From: an uncultured Flavobacterium sp.
GTDB taxonomy: Bacteria > Bacteroidota > Bacteroidia > Flavobacteriales > Flavobacteriaceae
DNA: 40,152 nt
Assembly: GCF_937876455.1 (NCBI RefSeq)
Contig: NZ_CALFIG010000207.1
Coordinates: 1-40,152, forward strand
Reading direction: 5' to 3'
Part shown: piece after piece, positions 1 through 7,498 of the stretch
Numbering within the stretch: position 1 is the first letter of the stretch
How the letters are laid out: each line of letters opens with the position of its first letter
The notes under the pieces: model-generated
Seen by the model: only the letters and a program-made list of their open reading frames with translations
The model's database searches: none
What the model was told of the DNA's origin: nothing
Made by a program: the position numbers and the translations under genes

Positions 1-36
1 GCTCCCCAAATAGAAACCGTAGAGAACATTGCATAA
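1..36 (+). CDS. Possible C-terminal end of an upstream gene (partial)
   Basis: The first frame is open from the window edge and reads APQIETVENIA before a TAA stop at 34-36. Eleven residues are too few to identify a family. The 72-bp gap to the next start would suit a gene on the same strand, but the frame could equally be chance in AT-rich DNA. Confidence 0.3.
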   Translation, partial: APQIETVENIA

Positions 37-80
37 TTCTTAATATGATAAAAGTCATATTAAAAAATCGTAGTGCTTTG

Positions 81-88
81 TTACTTTG
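81..88 (+). promoter_or_regulatory. Candidate -7 box for the flavoprotein gene
   Basis: TTACTTTG matches the Bacteroidota -7 consensus TAnnTTTG with one mismatch. It lies 20 bp before the preferred ATG at 109 and would start transcription at about 95. No clear TTTG -33 element is visible, so this is weak. Confidence 0.3.
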
Positions 89-108
89 CCTGTCTTAATT
101 TTGAAACA

Positions 109-1161
109 ATGATTGAAACTGATATACTTATCATAGGTGCCGGTCCAACCGGACTTTTTACCGTTTTTGAAGCAGGTTTATTACAACTAAAATGTCATAT
201 CATCGATGCGCTTCCACAACCCGGAGGGCAGTTGGCCGAGTTGTATCCTAAAAAACCTATATTTGATATTCCAGGTTATCCTTCTGTTTTAGCAGGAGAG
301 TTAGTGGATAATTTAATGGAACAAATTAAGCAGTTTCAACCTGGATTTACTTTGGCCGAAACCGCTGAAACAATAGATAAACTAGAAGACGGAACGTTTA
401 TTGTAACCACAAATAAAGGGACTAAACATCATGCCAAAGCAGTTGCTATTGCTGGAGGATTAGGTACTTTTGAACCTAGAAAACCAGCGATAGAAAGCAT
501 TGCTTTTTATGAGGAAAAAGGAGTTGAATATTTTGTGAAAAATCCAGAACAGTTTAGAGCAAAAGACATTGTAATCGCTGGCGGTGGTGATTCAGCTTTA
601 GATTGGAGTATTTTTTTAGCTGATGTAGCAAAATCAGTTACGTTAATTCATAGGAGAAATGAATTTAGAGGTGCGTTAGATTCTGTTGAAAAAGTTCAAG
701 AATTAAAAAAATCGGGTAAAATAAATCTTATTACACCCGCCGAAGTCATTGCCATTCAAGGCGAAAATCACGTTGAAAGCATTACATTAGATAGTGATGG
801 CACACACCATCAAATCAAAACAGATTATTTCATTCCGTTATTTGGGCTTACCCCAAAATTAGGCGCTATTGCTAATTGGGGTTTAGAAATTGAAAAAAAT
901 GCGATTAAGGTTAATAATGCATTGGATTATCAGACGAATATTGACGGAATTTATGCTATTGGCGACGTAAACATTTATCCAGGAAAATTAAAATTAATTT
1001 TATGTGGTTTTCATGAAGCAACTTTAATGTGTCAAAGTGTATATAACAGAATTAATCCAGGAAAAAGATATGTATTAAAATACACTACGGTTTCTGGTGT
1101 AGATGGTTTTGATGGCACAAGAAAAGAAGCAGAAAAAGCAGTAGTTAAATCAATTGATTAA
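109..1161 (+). CDS. Ferredoxin--NADP reductase, thioredoxin-reductase-like type
   Basis: This is a 350-residue FAD/NAD(P)H-dependent flavoprotein. An N-terminal FAD-binding GxGPTG motif lies at residues 10-15, and a second nucleotide-binding glycine motif, AGGGDSALDW, sits mid-protein. A C-terminal GDVN segment contacts FAD in this family. The redox CxxC of true thioredoxin reductases is absent, which places it with the ferredoxin/flavodoxin-NADP reductases of the TrxR-like (YumC) type. The ATG at 109 is preferred over the upstream ATG at 73 because the FAD fold begins immediately after it (MIETDILIIGAGPTG). A [2Fe-2S] ferredoxin gene follows 53 bp downstream, so the two probably form an electron-transfer pair moving electrons between NADPH and the ferredoxin in the cytosol. 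The final acceptor is not visible here. Confidence 0.85.
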   Translation: MIETDILIIGAGPTGLFTVFEAGLLQLKCHIIDALPQPGGQLAELYPKKPIFDIPGYPSVLAGELVDNLMEQIKQFQPGFTLAETAETIDKLEDGTFIVTTNKGTKHHAKAVAIAGGLGTFEPRKPAIESIAFYEEKGVEYFVKNPEQFRAKDIVIAGGGDSALDWSIFLADVAKSVTLIHRRNEFRGALDSVEKVQELKKSGKINLITPAEVIAIQGENHVESITLDSDGTHHQIKTDYFIPLFGLTPKLGAIANWGLEIEKNAIKVNNALDYQTNIDGIYAIGDVNIYPGKLKLILCGFHEATLMCQSVYNRINPGKRYVLKYTTVSGVDGFDGTRKEAEKAVVKSID

Positions 1162-1172
1162 AAAAAATGTTA

Positions 1173-1195
1173 TTTTAGGTTTGGCGAACCTAAAA
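1173..1195 (+). other. Intercistronic hairpin between reductase and ferredoxin
   Basis: TTTTAGGTT (1173-1181) and AACCTAAAA (1187-1195) form a perfect 9-bp stem with a five-base loop, TGGCG. No T-tract follows, so it is not an ordinary terminator. It could stabilise or separate the two parts of the transcript. Confidence 0.5.
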
Positions 1196-1214
1196 CTTGA
1201 AACCTGAAACTAAA

Positions 1215-1547
1215 ATGAGTCAAGACATAACTATATTTATTACCGATAGGGTTGGAATTAGACACGAAGTTATCGCTCCAACAGACATGAACATGAATGT
1301 AATGGAGCTAATACGGTCCTATGAATTGGCTGAAGAAGGAACCGTTGGTATTTGTGGTGGAATGGCTATGTGTGCGTCTTGTCAATGTTATGTTTTAAAT
1401 GATGTGATACCATTAGACAGGAATGATGACGAAGAAGCCATGTTAGCAGATGCTTATCATGTAAAATCAAATAGTCGATTAGGATGTCAGATTTTGATTA
1501 CGGAGGACTTAGAAGGATTAGAATTAGAAATAGCACCAGAACAATAA
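1215..1547 (+). CDS. [2Fe-2S] ferredoxin, adrenodoxin-like
   Basis: A 110-residue protein with the cluster-binding pattern C47-x5-C53-x2-C56 and a fourth ligand, C91, in LGCQI. This is the spacing of adrenodoxin/ISC-type ferredoxins. The ATG at 1215 (MSQDITIF) is preferred over 1197 because it leaves a normal family N-terminus. An extra cysteine, C58, lies two residues after the third ligand and is not part of the usual ligand set. The gene follows the reductase-like flavoprotein on the same strand and ends 4 bp before a strong terminator, so the pair is probably one operon. Likely role: a small soluble electron carrier reduced by, or reducing, the neighbouring flavoprotein. Its partner enzyme is unknown. 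Confidence 0.9.
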   Translation: MSQDITIFITDRVGIRHEVIAPTDMNMNVMELIRSYELAEEGTVGICGGMAMCASCQCYVLNDVIPLDRNDDEEAMLADAYHVKSNSRLGCQILITEDLEGLELEIAPEQ

Positions 1548-1550
1548 TAA

Positions 1551-1577
1551 AAAAACCCTGATTATTCAGGGTTTTTT
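1551..1577. terminator. Bidirectional intrinsic terminator
   Basis: AAAAACCCTGA and TCAGGGTTTTT (1551-1576) form an 11-bp stem with a four-base loop and a T-run on either strand. It can end the ferredoxin operon on the plus strand and the tRNA transcript on the minus strand. Confidence 0.85.
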
Positions 1578-1579
1578 TG

Positions 1580-1661
1580 TGCGGGTAAAAGGACTCGAAC
1601 CTTCACACCTTGCGGCACCAGATCCTAAGTCTGGCGTGTCTACCAATTTCACCATACCCGC
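1580..1661 (-). tRNA. tRNA-Leu, anticodon UAG
   Basis: Read on the minus strand, the acceptor arms GCGGGTA and TACCCGC pair over 7 bp. The anticodon stem CCAGA/TCTGG encloses the loop CTTAGGA, giving anticodon TAG (reads CUA and other CUN leucine codons). A long variable arm typical of class II tRNAs and a T-loop TTCGAGT are present. The discriminator base is A, and CCA is not encoded. A good Bacteroidota promoter lies just upstream and a terminator just downstream, so it is probably a single-gene unit. Confidence 0.96.
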
Positions 1662-1674
1662 GATAATTGGAATG

Positions 1675-1706
1675 CAAATATATAAACTAACTTTTCTTTT
1701 AGCAAA
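1675..1706 (-). promoter_or_regulatory. Promoter of the tRNA-Leu gene
   Basis: On the minus strand a -33 TTTG (1703-1706) is followed, after 20 bp, by the -7 box TATATTTG (1675-1682), a full match to TAnnTTTG. The predicted start lies a few bases before the mature tRNA 5' end at 1661. Confidence 0.75.
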
Positions 1707-1783
1707 TTAATTGTTTGTTTTTTTAGTCTATGGTAAATAATAAGAAATTACTATATTGCAGGCTATTATTAAAAGTATTATTT

Positions 1784-4750
1784 ATGAAAAAAAAGCACTT
1801 TATTTCATATAAAAAAATAGGCATAATTATTTGTTTTTTGTTTAGTGTTGGAGTGTATTCTCAGACACAAAAGCAGGTACAAGAAATAATAAAAAATTAT
1901 GATTTAGTTAAAGCAAATCAATTATTGGCAAAAATAAAACAAAGAGAAATTCTTGAAAAAAGACAGGTTGAAGTATATGCAAAAAAAAATAATTTACCAA
2001 TTTTTAGAGTTAACTCAGATGGTACATTTGACCAAATAATGAAATTGGCTTCAGATGGAAATCCTGTTTATTACTCTATTCATAATGCAAATGCCGCGAC
2101 TTCAACACGTGTAAATTTTTTACGATCAGGAGGAGGATTAGGTCTAAATTTAACAGGCACGGGAATGGTGCCAAGAATATGGGATGGAGGTCCAATATTA
2201 GCTACCCATCAAGAGTTTAATGGTAGAACCACTTTTGGAGACGGATTAACTGTTCGCAATTCAAATAGCTTTCATGCCATTCATGTAACAGGAACAATAT
2301 TAGCATCAGGTGTTGTAGCAGCAGCAAAAGGAATGGCGCCTACAGCAACCGCTCGAACGTTTGATTGGGACAACGATGAGTCAGAAGCCACATCAGAGGC
2401 AATGAATGGCATGTTGGTGTCAAATCATTCTTATGGCGTACCTGTTTCCAGTGCACCGGGAGCATGGTATATGGGAGCGTATTCTAATGAAGCATATAAT
2501 TGGGATGAAATTGCACAAATGTTTCCTTATTATTTACCTATATTTTCTGCGGGTAATGACGGAACAGCATCAAATCCTAGTCCATCAACATCTGGATATG
2601 ATAAATTAAATGGCAATAAAACCGCAAAAAATGTATTAACTGTTGCTAATGGTCAAGATGCTACAGTAGATGGTACTTCTGGAGCTATAATTTCAGGAGG
2701 CGCAATTAATACAACTTCAAGTCAAGGACCCACTGATGATGGAAGAATAAAACCCGATGTTACCGGAAACGGAACAGGATTATATTCTACGGGTAATGGA
2801 TCAGGAACGGGAGGAACAAATACAAGTTACGTTTCATTGACCGGGACTTCAATGGCAGCCCCAAATGTCACAGGTACATTAACACTTTTACAACAACATT
2901 TTTATAATATAAACGGAAAATTTATGCGAGCAGCTACATTAAAAGGGCTTGCTTGTCATACAGCAACAGATATGGGTAACGTTGGGCCAGATGCAAAATT
3001 TGGCTGGGGGTATGTAAACGCAAAATTCGCAGCAGAAACAATATCAGGAAATGGATTAACATCTTGGATTTCTGAAGAGATTCTTAATCCCGGACAAACC
3101 ATAACAATGCAAGTAACAGCAACAGGAGGTGCAACGCCGTTGTTAGGGTCAATTTGTTGGACAGATGTGGCAGATTCTTCAAAAATAAATACGGGAACAT
3201 TAAATGAATCAACACCAGATTTGACAAATGACTTGGATATTAGAATTACGCAAGGTGCCTCAGTTTTTTATCCATGGAGGTTGCAAAGCAATGCCAGTGC
3301 ATTGGCTACAAGATCGGGAGATAATAATGTAGATAACGTTGAAAGAATTACTATTGACAGCCCTACTGCAGGAGCTGTATACACAATAACCGTTTCACAT
3401 AAAGGAACTTTGTCTGGCGGAGCTCAGCGCTTTTCATTACTTGTAACAGGAATTACATCTAATTTTACGTTTAATTCAACTGCTGATACACAAACTAAAT
3501 GTAGTAATACAGGTGATGCCGTTTATAATTTTTCATTAACTAAATTAGGCGGTTCGAATGTTGCAATGACAGCAAATAACGTTCCAGCAGGCGCTTCTCT
3601 TTCATTTAGTCAAACAAATTTTACGACTAGTGGAAATTTTACAGTGACAATTAATAATTTAGCCTCTGTAGCAGCAGGAAGTTATGTAATAGACATTATT
3701 GGTAATAATGGTACAGAAACAGAAGTAAAAAAAATATATTTAAATGTTTTTCACCCAACTTTCACAATACCTAATTTGATTTCGCCATTGGACGCAGAAA
3801 CAGGCTTAACAACTGTTGCCTCACTGACTTGGCAAAATGATGCAAATGTTACTAGCTGGGATGTCGAAGTTTCAACATCTACTACATTTTCATCATTAGC
3901 ATTTTCTGGTAATGTAACGCAACCTACATTTCAAATAATTGGTTTAGCATCAAATACAATCTATTATTGGAGGATAAAACCAAAAAATAATTGTGCGAAT
4001 GGAAGTTATTCTTCAGTTAGAAGTTTTACAACATCAATAATAGACTGCTCAATTCCTGCCTTTGTTGCAACTGATTTCACGTCAGCTACAATAGCTGATG
4101 TAGCAAATTCAACAGCATCTGTTCCAGTAATAGTTACAGGAGGGTTAACTATAGGTAAAATTACGGCAAATGTAGCGATAACACATACCTATGTTCAGGA
4201 TATGACAATTTTATTAACTGGACCAACTTCTATTGGAAGTCCAGTTATAATATTGCAAGAAGAAGCGTGTGGTGGGCAACCCGATATCAATTGCACGTAT
4301 GAAGATGCAGGGGGGGTAGCAACATGCAGTACCACATCACCAGCGATTTCAGGATCTATTAAATCCTATGAACTATTACACAATGTTGACAGTTTATTAG
4401 CAGATGGAATATGGACGTTAACAGTAAACGATCCATATAATGGAGATGGAGGCTCTATTACGGCCTTTAGTTTGGCTATTTGTAGTAAAGGAAGTGCATT
4501 GTCAACACCTATTTTAAACCCAGATCAACAAATTGCAATTTATAAATCAAATCAAAGTATTAAAATAATTGCCGATCAACCTATTCATTCGGTTTATTTA
4601 TACGATGTACTAGGAAGACTGGTTTTTCAAAATGACACTATTACTACTACTGCTTTTGATATAGAATCAGTAAAACCTTCAAACACTGTGCTTTTTGTCA
4701 AAGTTGTTTTAGATAATCAGACAATAACAACTAAAAAAATTATATTTTAA
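1784..4750 (+). CDS. Secreted subtilisin-like (S8) peptidase with P-domain and T9SS sorting domain
   Basis: This 988-residue exported protease has a basic, hydrophobic signal peptide ending near VYSQ and a propeptide to about residue 100. The S8 catalytic domain has Asp134 (WDGG), His164 (HAIHVTGT), oxyanion Asn258 (SAGNDG) and Ser356 (GTSMAAP). An Ig-like region (about 555-655) follows, then a fibronectin type III module (662-750), a proprotein-convertase P-domain-like module (755-905, ending in IWTLTVNDPYNGDGG) and a C-terminal type A-like T9SS sorting domain (910-988). The ATG at 1784 is preferred over 1730 because it gives a clean signal peptide. Expected location: exported by Sec, then T9SS, to the surface or medium. 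Odd point: the usual HG at the catalytic His is HA. Substrate is not predictable; protein degradation for nutrition is the simplest role. Confidence 0.92.
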   Translation: MKKKHFISYKKIGIIICFLFSVGVYSQTQKQVQEIIKNYDLVKANQLLAKIKQREILEKRQVEVYAKKNNLPIFRVNSDGTFDQIMKLASDGNPVYYSIHNANAATSTRVNFLRSGGGLGLNLTGTGMVPRIWDGGPILATHQEFNGRTTFGDGLTVRNSNSFHAIHVTGTILASGVVAAAKGMAPTATARTFDWDNDESEATSEAMNGMLVSNHSYGVPVSSAPGAWYMGAYSNEAYNWDEIAQMFPYYLPIFSAGNDGTASNPSPSTSGYDKLNGNKTAKNVLTVANGQDATVDGTSGAIISGGAINTTSSQGPTDDGRIKPDVTGNGTGLYSTGNGSGTGGTNTSYVSLTGTSMAAPNVTGTLTLLQQHFYNINGKFMRAATLKGLACHTATDMGNVGPDAKFGWGYVNAKFAAETISGNGLTSWISEEILNPGQTITMQVTATGGATPLLGSICWTDVADSSKINTGTLNESTPDLTNDLDIRITQGASVFYPWRLQSNASALATRSGDNNVDNVERITIDSPTAGAVYTITVSHKGTLSGGAQRFSLLVTGITSNFTFNSTADTQTKCSNTGDAVYNFSLTKLGGSNVAMTANNVPAGASLSFSQTNFTTSGNFTVTINNLASVAAGSYVIDIIGNNGTETEVKKIYLNVFHPTFTIPNLISPLDAETGLTTVASLTWQNDANVTSWDVEVSTSTTFSSLAFSGNVTQPTFQIIGLASNTIYYWRIKPKNNCANGSYSSVRSFTTSIIDCSIPAFVATDFTSATIADVANSTASVPVIVTGGLTIGKITANVAITHTYVQDMTILLTGPTSIGSPVIILQEEACGGQPDINCTYEDAGGVATCSTTSPAISGSIKSYELLHNVDSLLADGIWTLTVNDPYNGDGGSITAFSLAICSKGSALSTPILNPDQQIAIYKSNQSIKIIADQPIHSVYLYDVLGRLVFQNDTITTTAFDIESVKPSNTVLFVKVVLDNQTITTKKIIF

Positions 4751-4754
4751 GGCT

Positions 4755-4784
4755 AAAAAAAGCGCCAAATTTGGCGCTTTTTTT
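4755..4784. terminator. Bidirectional terminator between convergent genes
   Basis: A perfect 30-bp palindrome (A7-GCGCCAAA/TTTGGCGC-T7) lies between the peptidase stop at 4750 and the convergent M20 gene, whose stop codon at 4783-4785 touches its T-run. It can terminate both transcripts. Confidence 0.9.
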
Positions 4785-6174
4785 ATTTTTGATACAGTTC
4801 TGTAAAATATTTATAAAATAAAGGAATAGTTTCAATTCCTTTTAAATAATTAAAAATTCCATAATGTTCATTTGGCGAATGAATGGCATCGCTGTCAAGA
4901 CCAAATCCCATTAGAATCGTTTTGCTTTTTAATTCTTTTTCAAAAAGCGCAACAATTGGAATACTACCTCCAGATCTTACAGGGATAGCAGGTACGCCAA
5001 AAGTTTCTGTATACGCTTTATTTGCTGCTTGGTATCCCATACTGTCAATGGGCGTTACATACCCTTGGCCACCGTGATGAGGAGTTACTTTTACTTTTAC
5101 TGCTTTTGGTGCAATACTTTCGAAATGATTTTTAAACAAAGTAGTGATTTCTTCCCAGTCTTGATTAGGGACTAAACGCATCGAAATTTTAGCGTATGCC
5201 TTGCTTGCAATAACCGTTTTTGCGCCTTCTCCTGTATAACCGCCCCAAATTCCATTTACGTCTAATGTAGGGCGAATAGAATTTCTTTCGTTTGTTGAAT
5301 AGCCAGTTTCTCCATAAACATCTACAACATCTAAAGCTTCTTTATATGCTTCTTCAGAATAAGGTCGTTTTGCCATTTCTGCCCGTTCTTCTTTTGACAA
5401 TTCTTCTACTTTATCATAAAAACCAGGAATTGTAATATGATTGTTTTCATCATGTAAAGAAGCAATCATTTTTGTTAAAATATTGATAGGATTTGCCACC
5501 GCACCGCCATATAACCCTGAATGTAAATCTCTATTTGGTCCGGTAACTTCAACTTCAACATAGCTCAGTCCTCTTAAACCAGTTGTGATTGAGGGCTGTG
5601 TATTAGATATCATTCCTGTGTCTGAAATTAAAATTACATCATTAGCTAATTTAGCTTGATTACATTCCACAAACCAACTTAAGCTTTTTGACCCCACTTC
5701 TTCTTCACCTTCAATCATAAATTTTACATTACAAGGCAGTGTGTTTGAGGCTATCATGTATTCAAAGGCTTTAACATGCATGTACATTTGTCCTTTGTCA
5801 TCACACGCGCCACGTGCAAAAATTGCACCTTCAGGATGTATAGGAGTAGTTTTAATTACAGGCTCGAAAGGAGGCGAATCCCATAAATCAATAGGGTCTG
5901 CAGGTTGTACATCATAATGGCCATAAACTAAAACTGTTGGTAATTTTACATCAATTATTTTTTCGCCATACACGATAGGATAACCAGGAGTTTCACATAA
6001 TTCAACAAAATCACAGCCTGCTTTTTCTAAACTGTTTTTTACGGCATGAGCAGTGTCAATTACATCTTGAGCATAAGCGCTATCTGCACTTACAGAAGGA
6101 ATTTTTAATAAATCTATTAATTCGTTTAAAAAACGCTCTTTATTTTCTTGAACGTATTGTTTTATATTTTCCAT
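4783..6174 (-). CDS. M20 family metallodipeptidase
   Basis: A 463-residue cytosolic peptidase without a signal peptide. It shows the di-zinc M20 pattern: GHYDVQ with ligand His86 and catalytic-site Asp88, bridging Asp near 125-126 in GACDDKGQ, EGEEEVGS with the catalytic Glu and zinc ligand at about 157-158, Asp in the LISDTG segment, and a C-terminal His in DAIHSPNEH. A lid/dimerisation domain is inserted between about residues 205 and 355, as in carnosinase-like dipeptidases. Length and motifs fit the M20 dipeptidase subfamily rather than ArgE or DapE. It may finish digestion of imported peptides, which suits the convergent secreted protease gene, although the two are not one operon. Confidence 0.9.
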   Translation of the reverse strand: MENIKQYVQENKERFLNELIDLLKIPSVSADSAYAQDVIDTAHAVKNSLEKAGCDFVELCETPGYPIVYGEKIIDVKLPTVLVYGHYDVQPADPIDLWDSPPFEPVIKTTPIHPEGAIFARGACDDKGQMYMHVKAFEYMIASNTLPCNVKFMIEGEEEVGSKSLSWFVECNQAKLANDVILISDTGMISNTQPSITTGLRGLSYVEVEVTGPNRDLHSGLYGGAVANPINILTKMIASLHDENNHITIPGFYDKVEELSKEERAEMAKRPYSEEAYKEALDVVDVYGETGYSTNERNSIRPTLDVNGIWGGYTGEGAKTVIASKAYAKISMRLVPNQDWEEITTLFKNHFESIAPKAVKVKVTPHHGGQGYVTPIDSMGYQAANKAYTETFGVPAIPVRSGGSIPIVALFEKELKSKTILMGFGLDSDAIHSPNEHYGIFNYLKGIETIPLFYKYFTELYQK

Positions 6175-6193
6175 TAGTGTGTTTAATAAAAGT

Positions 6194-6201
6194 CAAAGAT
6201 A
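6194..6201 (-). promoter_or_regulatory. Candidate -7 box of the M20 dipeptidase gene
   Basis: Minus-strand TATCTTTG is a full match to TAnnTTTG, 20 bp upstream of the dipeptidase start. No TTTG is seen at the expected -33 position, so the element is incomplete. Confidence 0.45.
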
Positions 6202-6227
6202 AGTATTTGTAATTTAATTATTTGTTT

Positions 6228-6257
6228 TTTGTGATTTCAAAAAAAGTTGTACATTTG
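6228..6257 (+). promoter_or_regulatory. Promoter of the rpsP operon
   Basis: TTTG (6228-6231), an 18-bp spacer, and TACATTTG followed by C (6250-6257) match the Bacteroidota housekeeping promoter at every fixed base. Expected transcript start is about 6264, leaving a leader of about 40 nt before rpsP. Confidence 0.8.
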
Positions 6258-6271
6258 CACCCTTAATAACC

Positions 6272-6286
6272 GAGGTCGGGTACCTC
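6272..6286 (+). promoter_or_regulatory. Small hairpin in the rpsP leader
   Basis: GAGGT (6272-6276) and ACCTC (6282-6286) form a GC-rich 5-bp stem with loop CGGGT in an otherwise AT-rich leader, 18 bp before the rpsP start. It could be part of an S16 autoregulatory leader; the single sequence cannot prove this. Confidence 0.4.
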
Positions 6287-6304
6287 AATTTAATCAATTA
6301 GATT

Positions 6305-6946
6305 ATGCCAGTAAAAATTAGATTACAAAGACATGGTAAAAAAGGGAAACCTTTTTACTGGATTGTAGCAGCAGATGCTCGCTCAAAAAGAGATGGTAAA
6401 TTCTTAGAAAAATTAGGAACTTACAATCCAAACACAAACCCTGCAACTATCGATTTAAATCTTGATAATGCAGTACAATGGTTACACAATGGAGCACAAC
6501 CTACTGACACAGCTAGAGCAATCCTTTCTTACAAAGGAGCTTTATTAAAACACCATTTAGATGGAGGTGTTAGAAAAGGTGCATTAACTCAAGAACAAGC
6601 AGATGCTAAATTAGCAGCTTGGTTAGAGGAAAAATCAGGAAAAGTAGCTTCAAAAGAAACAAACTTAGCTAAAGCACAAGCAGATGCAAAAGCAAAAGCG
6701 TTAAAAGCTGAAAAAGAAGCTAACGAAAAACGTATTGCTGCACAAGCTGAAGCTGCACAAGCAGCCGTAGCTACTGAAGAAGTAGCTGAGGAAGTAACAG
6801 AAGAAGTAGTTGAGGAAACTACTGAAACGGTTGCAACTGAAGAAACAGTTGAAGTTGTTGCTGAAGAAACAGCTACAGAAGAAGTAGTAGCTGAAGAACC
6901 TGCAACAGAGGCTGAAAGCACAAGCGAAGAAACAGAAGAAGCTTAA
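6305..6946 (+). CDS. rpsP: 30S ribosomal protein bS16 with long acidic tail
   Basis: Residues 1-80 are a standard bS16 (MPVKIRLQRHGKKGKPFYWIV, then GTYNPN and the ILSYKGALLKHHL segment), a small-subunit protein bound to 16S rRNA and needed for 30S assembly. The protein is 213 residues long against about 80-90 in E. coli. Residues 100-150 are a Lys/Ala/Glu-rich, probably helical linker, and about 155-213 are an almost pure Glu/Val/Thr/Ala tail with repeated EEV and EET units. Long S16 tails are known in Bacteroidota, so it is probably real rather than a fusion. It is the first gene of an apparent operon with rimM 12 bp downstream. Confidence 0.97.
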   Translation: MPVKIRLQRHGKKGKPFYWIVAADARSKRDGKFLEKLGTYNPNTNPATIDLNLDNAVQWLHNGAQPTDTARAILSYKGALLKHHLDGGVRKGALTQEQADAKLAAWLEEKSGKVASKETNLAKAQADAKAKALKAEKEANEKRIAAQAEAAQAAVATEEVAEEVTEEVVEETTETVATEETVEVVAEETATEEVVAEEPATEAESTSEETEEA

Positions 6947-6958
6947 TATACAGCGATA

Positions 6959-7486
6959 ATGCGAAAAGAGGATTGTTTCTATCTTGGCAAAATCGCTAAA
7001 AAATTTAGTTTCAAAGGGGAAGTACTTATCTTTTTAGATACAGATGAACCCGAACTTTATCAAAATTTGGAATCAATTTTTGTTCTTATGAACAGAAATT
7101 TGGTTCCATTTTTTATTGATCAAGCGGCATTACACAAAGATAAATTCCTTAGAGTAAAGTTTGAAGACGTAGATTCTGAAGAAGAAGCAGATAATTTAGT
7201 AGGCTCTGAAGTGTATTTGCCAATGGATATGTTACCAAAATTAGAAGGTAATCAATTTTATTATCATGAAATTATAGGATTTAGAGTTGTTGATCAACGT
7301 TTAGGCGATATTGGAACTGTTCATTCTATAATTGAAAATACAGCTCAACCCCTTTTTGAAATTTATAAAGGAGATAAGCAAATTTTAATCCCTATGATTG
7401 ATGAATTTATACTACAAGTCAATCGTACTAGTAAAGAACTACATCTTAATACCCCAGTAGGTTTAGTGGACTTATATTTAGAGTAA
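6959..7486 (+). CDS. rimM: Ribosome maturation factor RimM
   Basis: A 175-residue protein with the RimM layout: an N-terminal barrel (about 1-90, with GKIAKKFSFKGEV and YLPMDMLP) and a C-terminal PRC-barrel (about 95-170, with YHEIIGFRVVD and ILIPMIDEFI). RimM binds S19 and assists maturation of the 30S head. It lies 12 bp after rpsP and 12 bp before the next gene, the common rpsP-rimM order. In many bacteria trmD follows; here another tRNA methyltransferase gene follows instead. Confidence 0.95.
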   Translation: MRKEDCFYLGKIAKKFSFKGEVLIFLDTDEPELYQNLESIFVLMNRNLVPFFIDQAALHKDKFLRVKFEDVDSEEEADNLVGSEVYLPMDMLPKLEGNQFYYHEIIGFRVVDQRLGDIGTVHSIIENTAQPLFEIYKGDKQILIPMIDEFILQVNRTSKELHLNTPVGLVDLYLE

Positions 7487-7498
7487 TATAAGAATTTT

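Noticed and set aside
2406..2609. 67-codon plus-strand frame inside the subtilase gene
   Set aside because: Out-of-frame shadow within the catalytic domain; no independent evidence.
6589..6921. 110-codon minus-strand frame opposite rpsP
   Set aside because: It is the antisense reading of the repetitive Glu/Ala tail, giving Ser/Ala/Thr low-complexity sequence. rpsP is certain on the plus strand.
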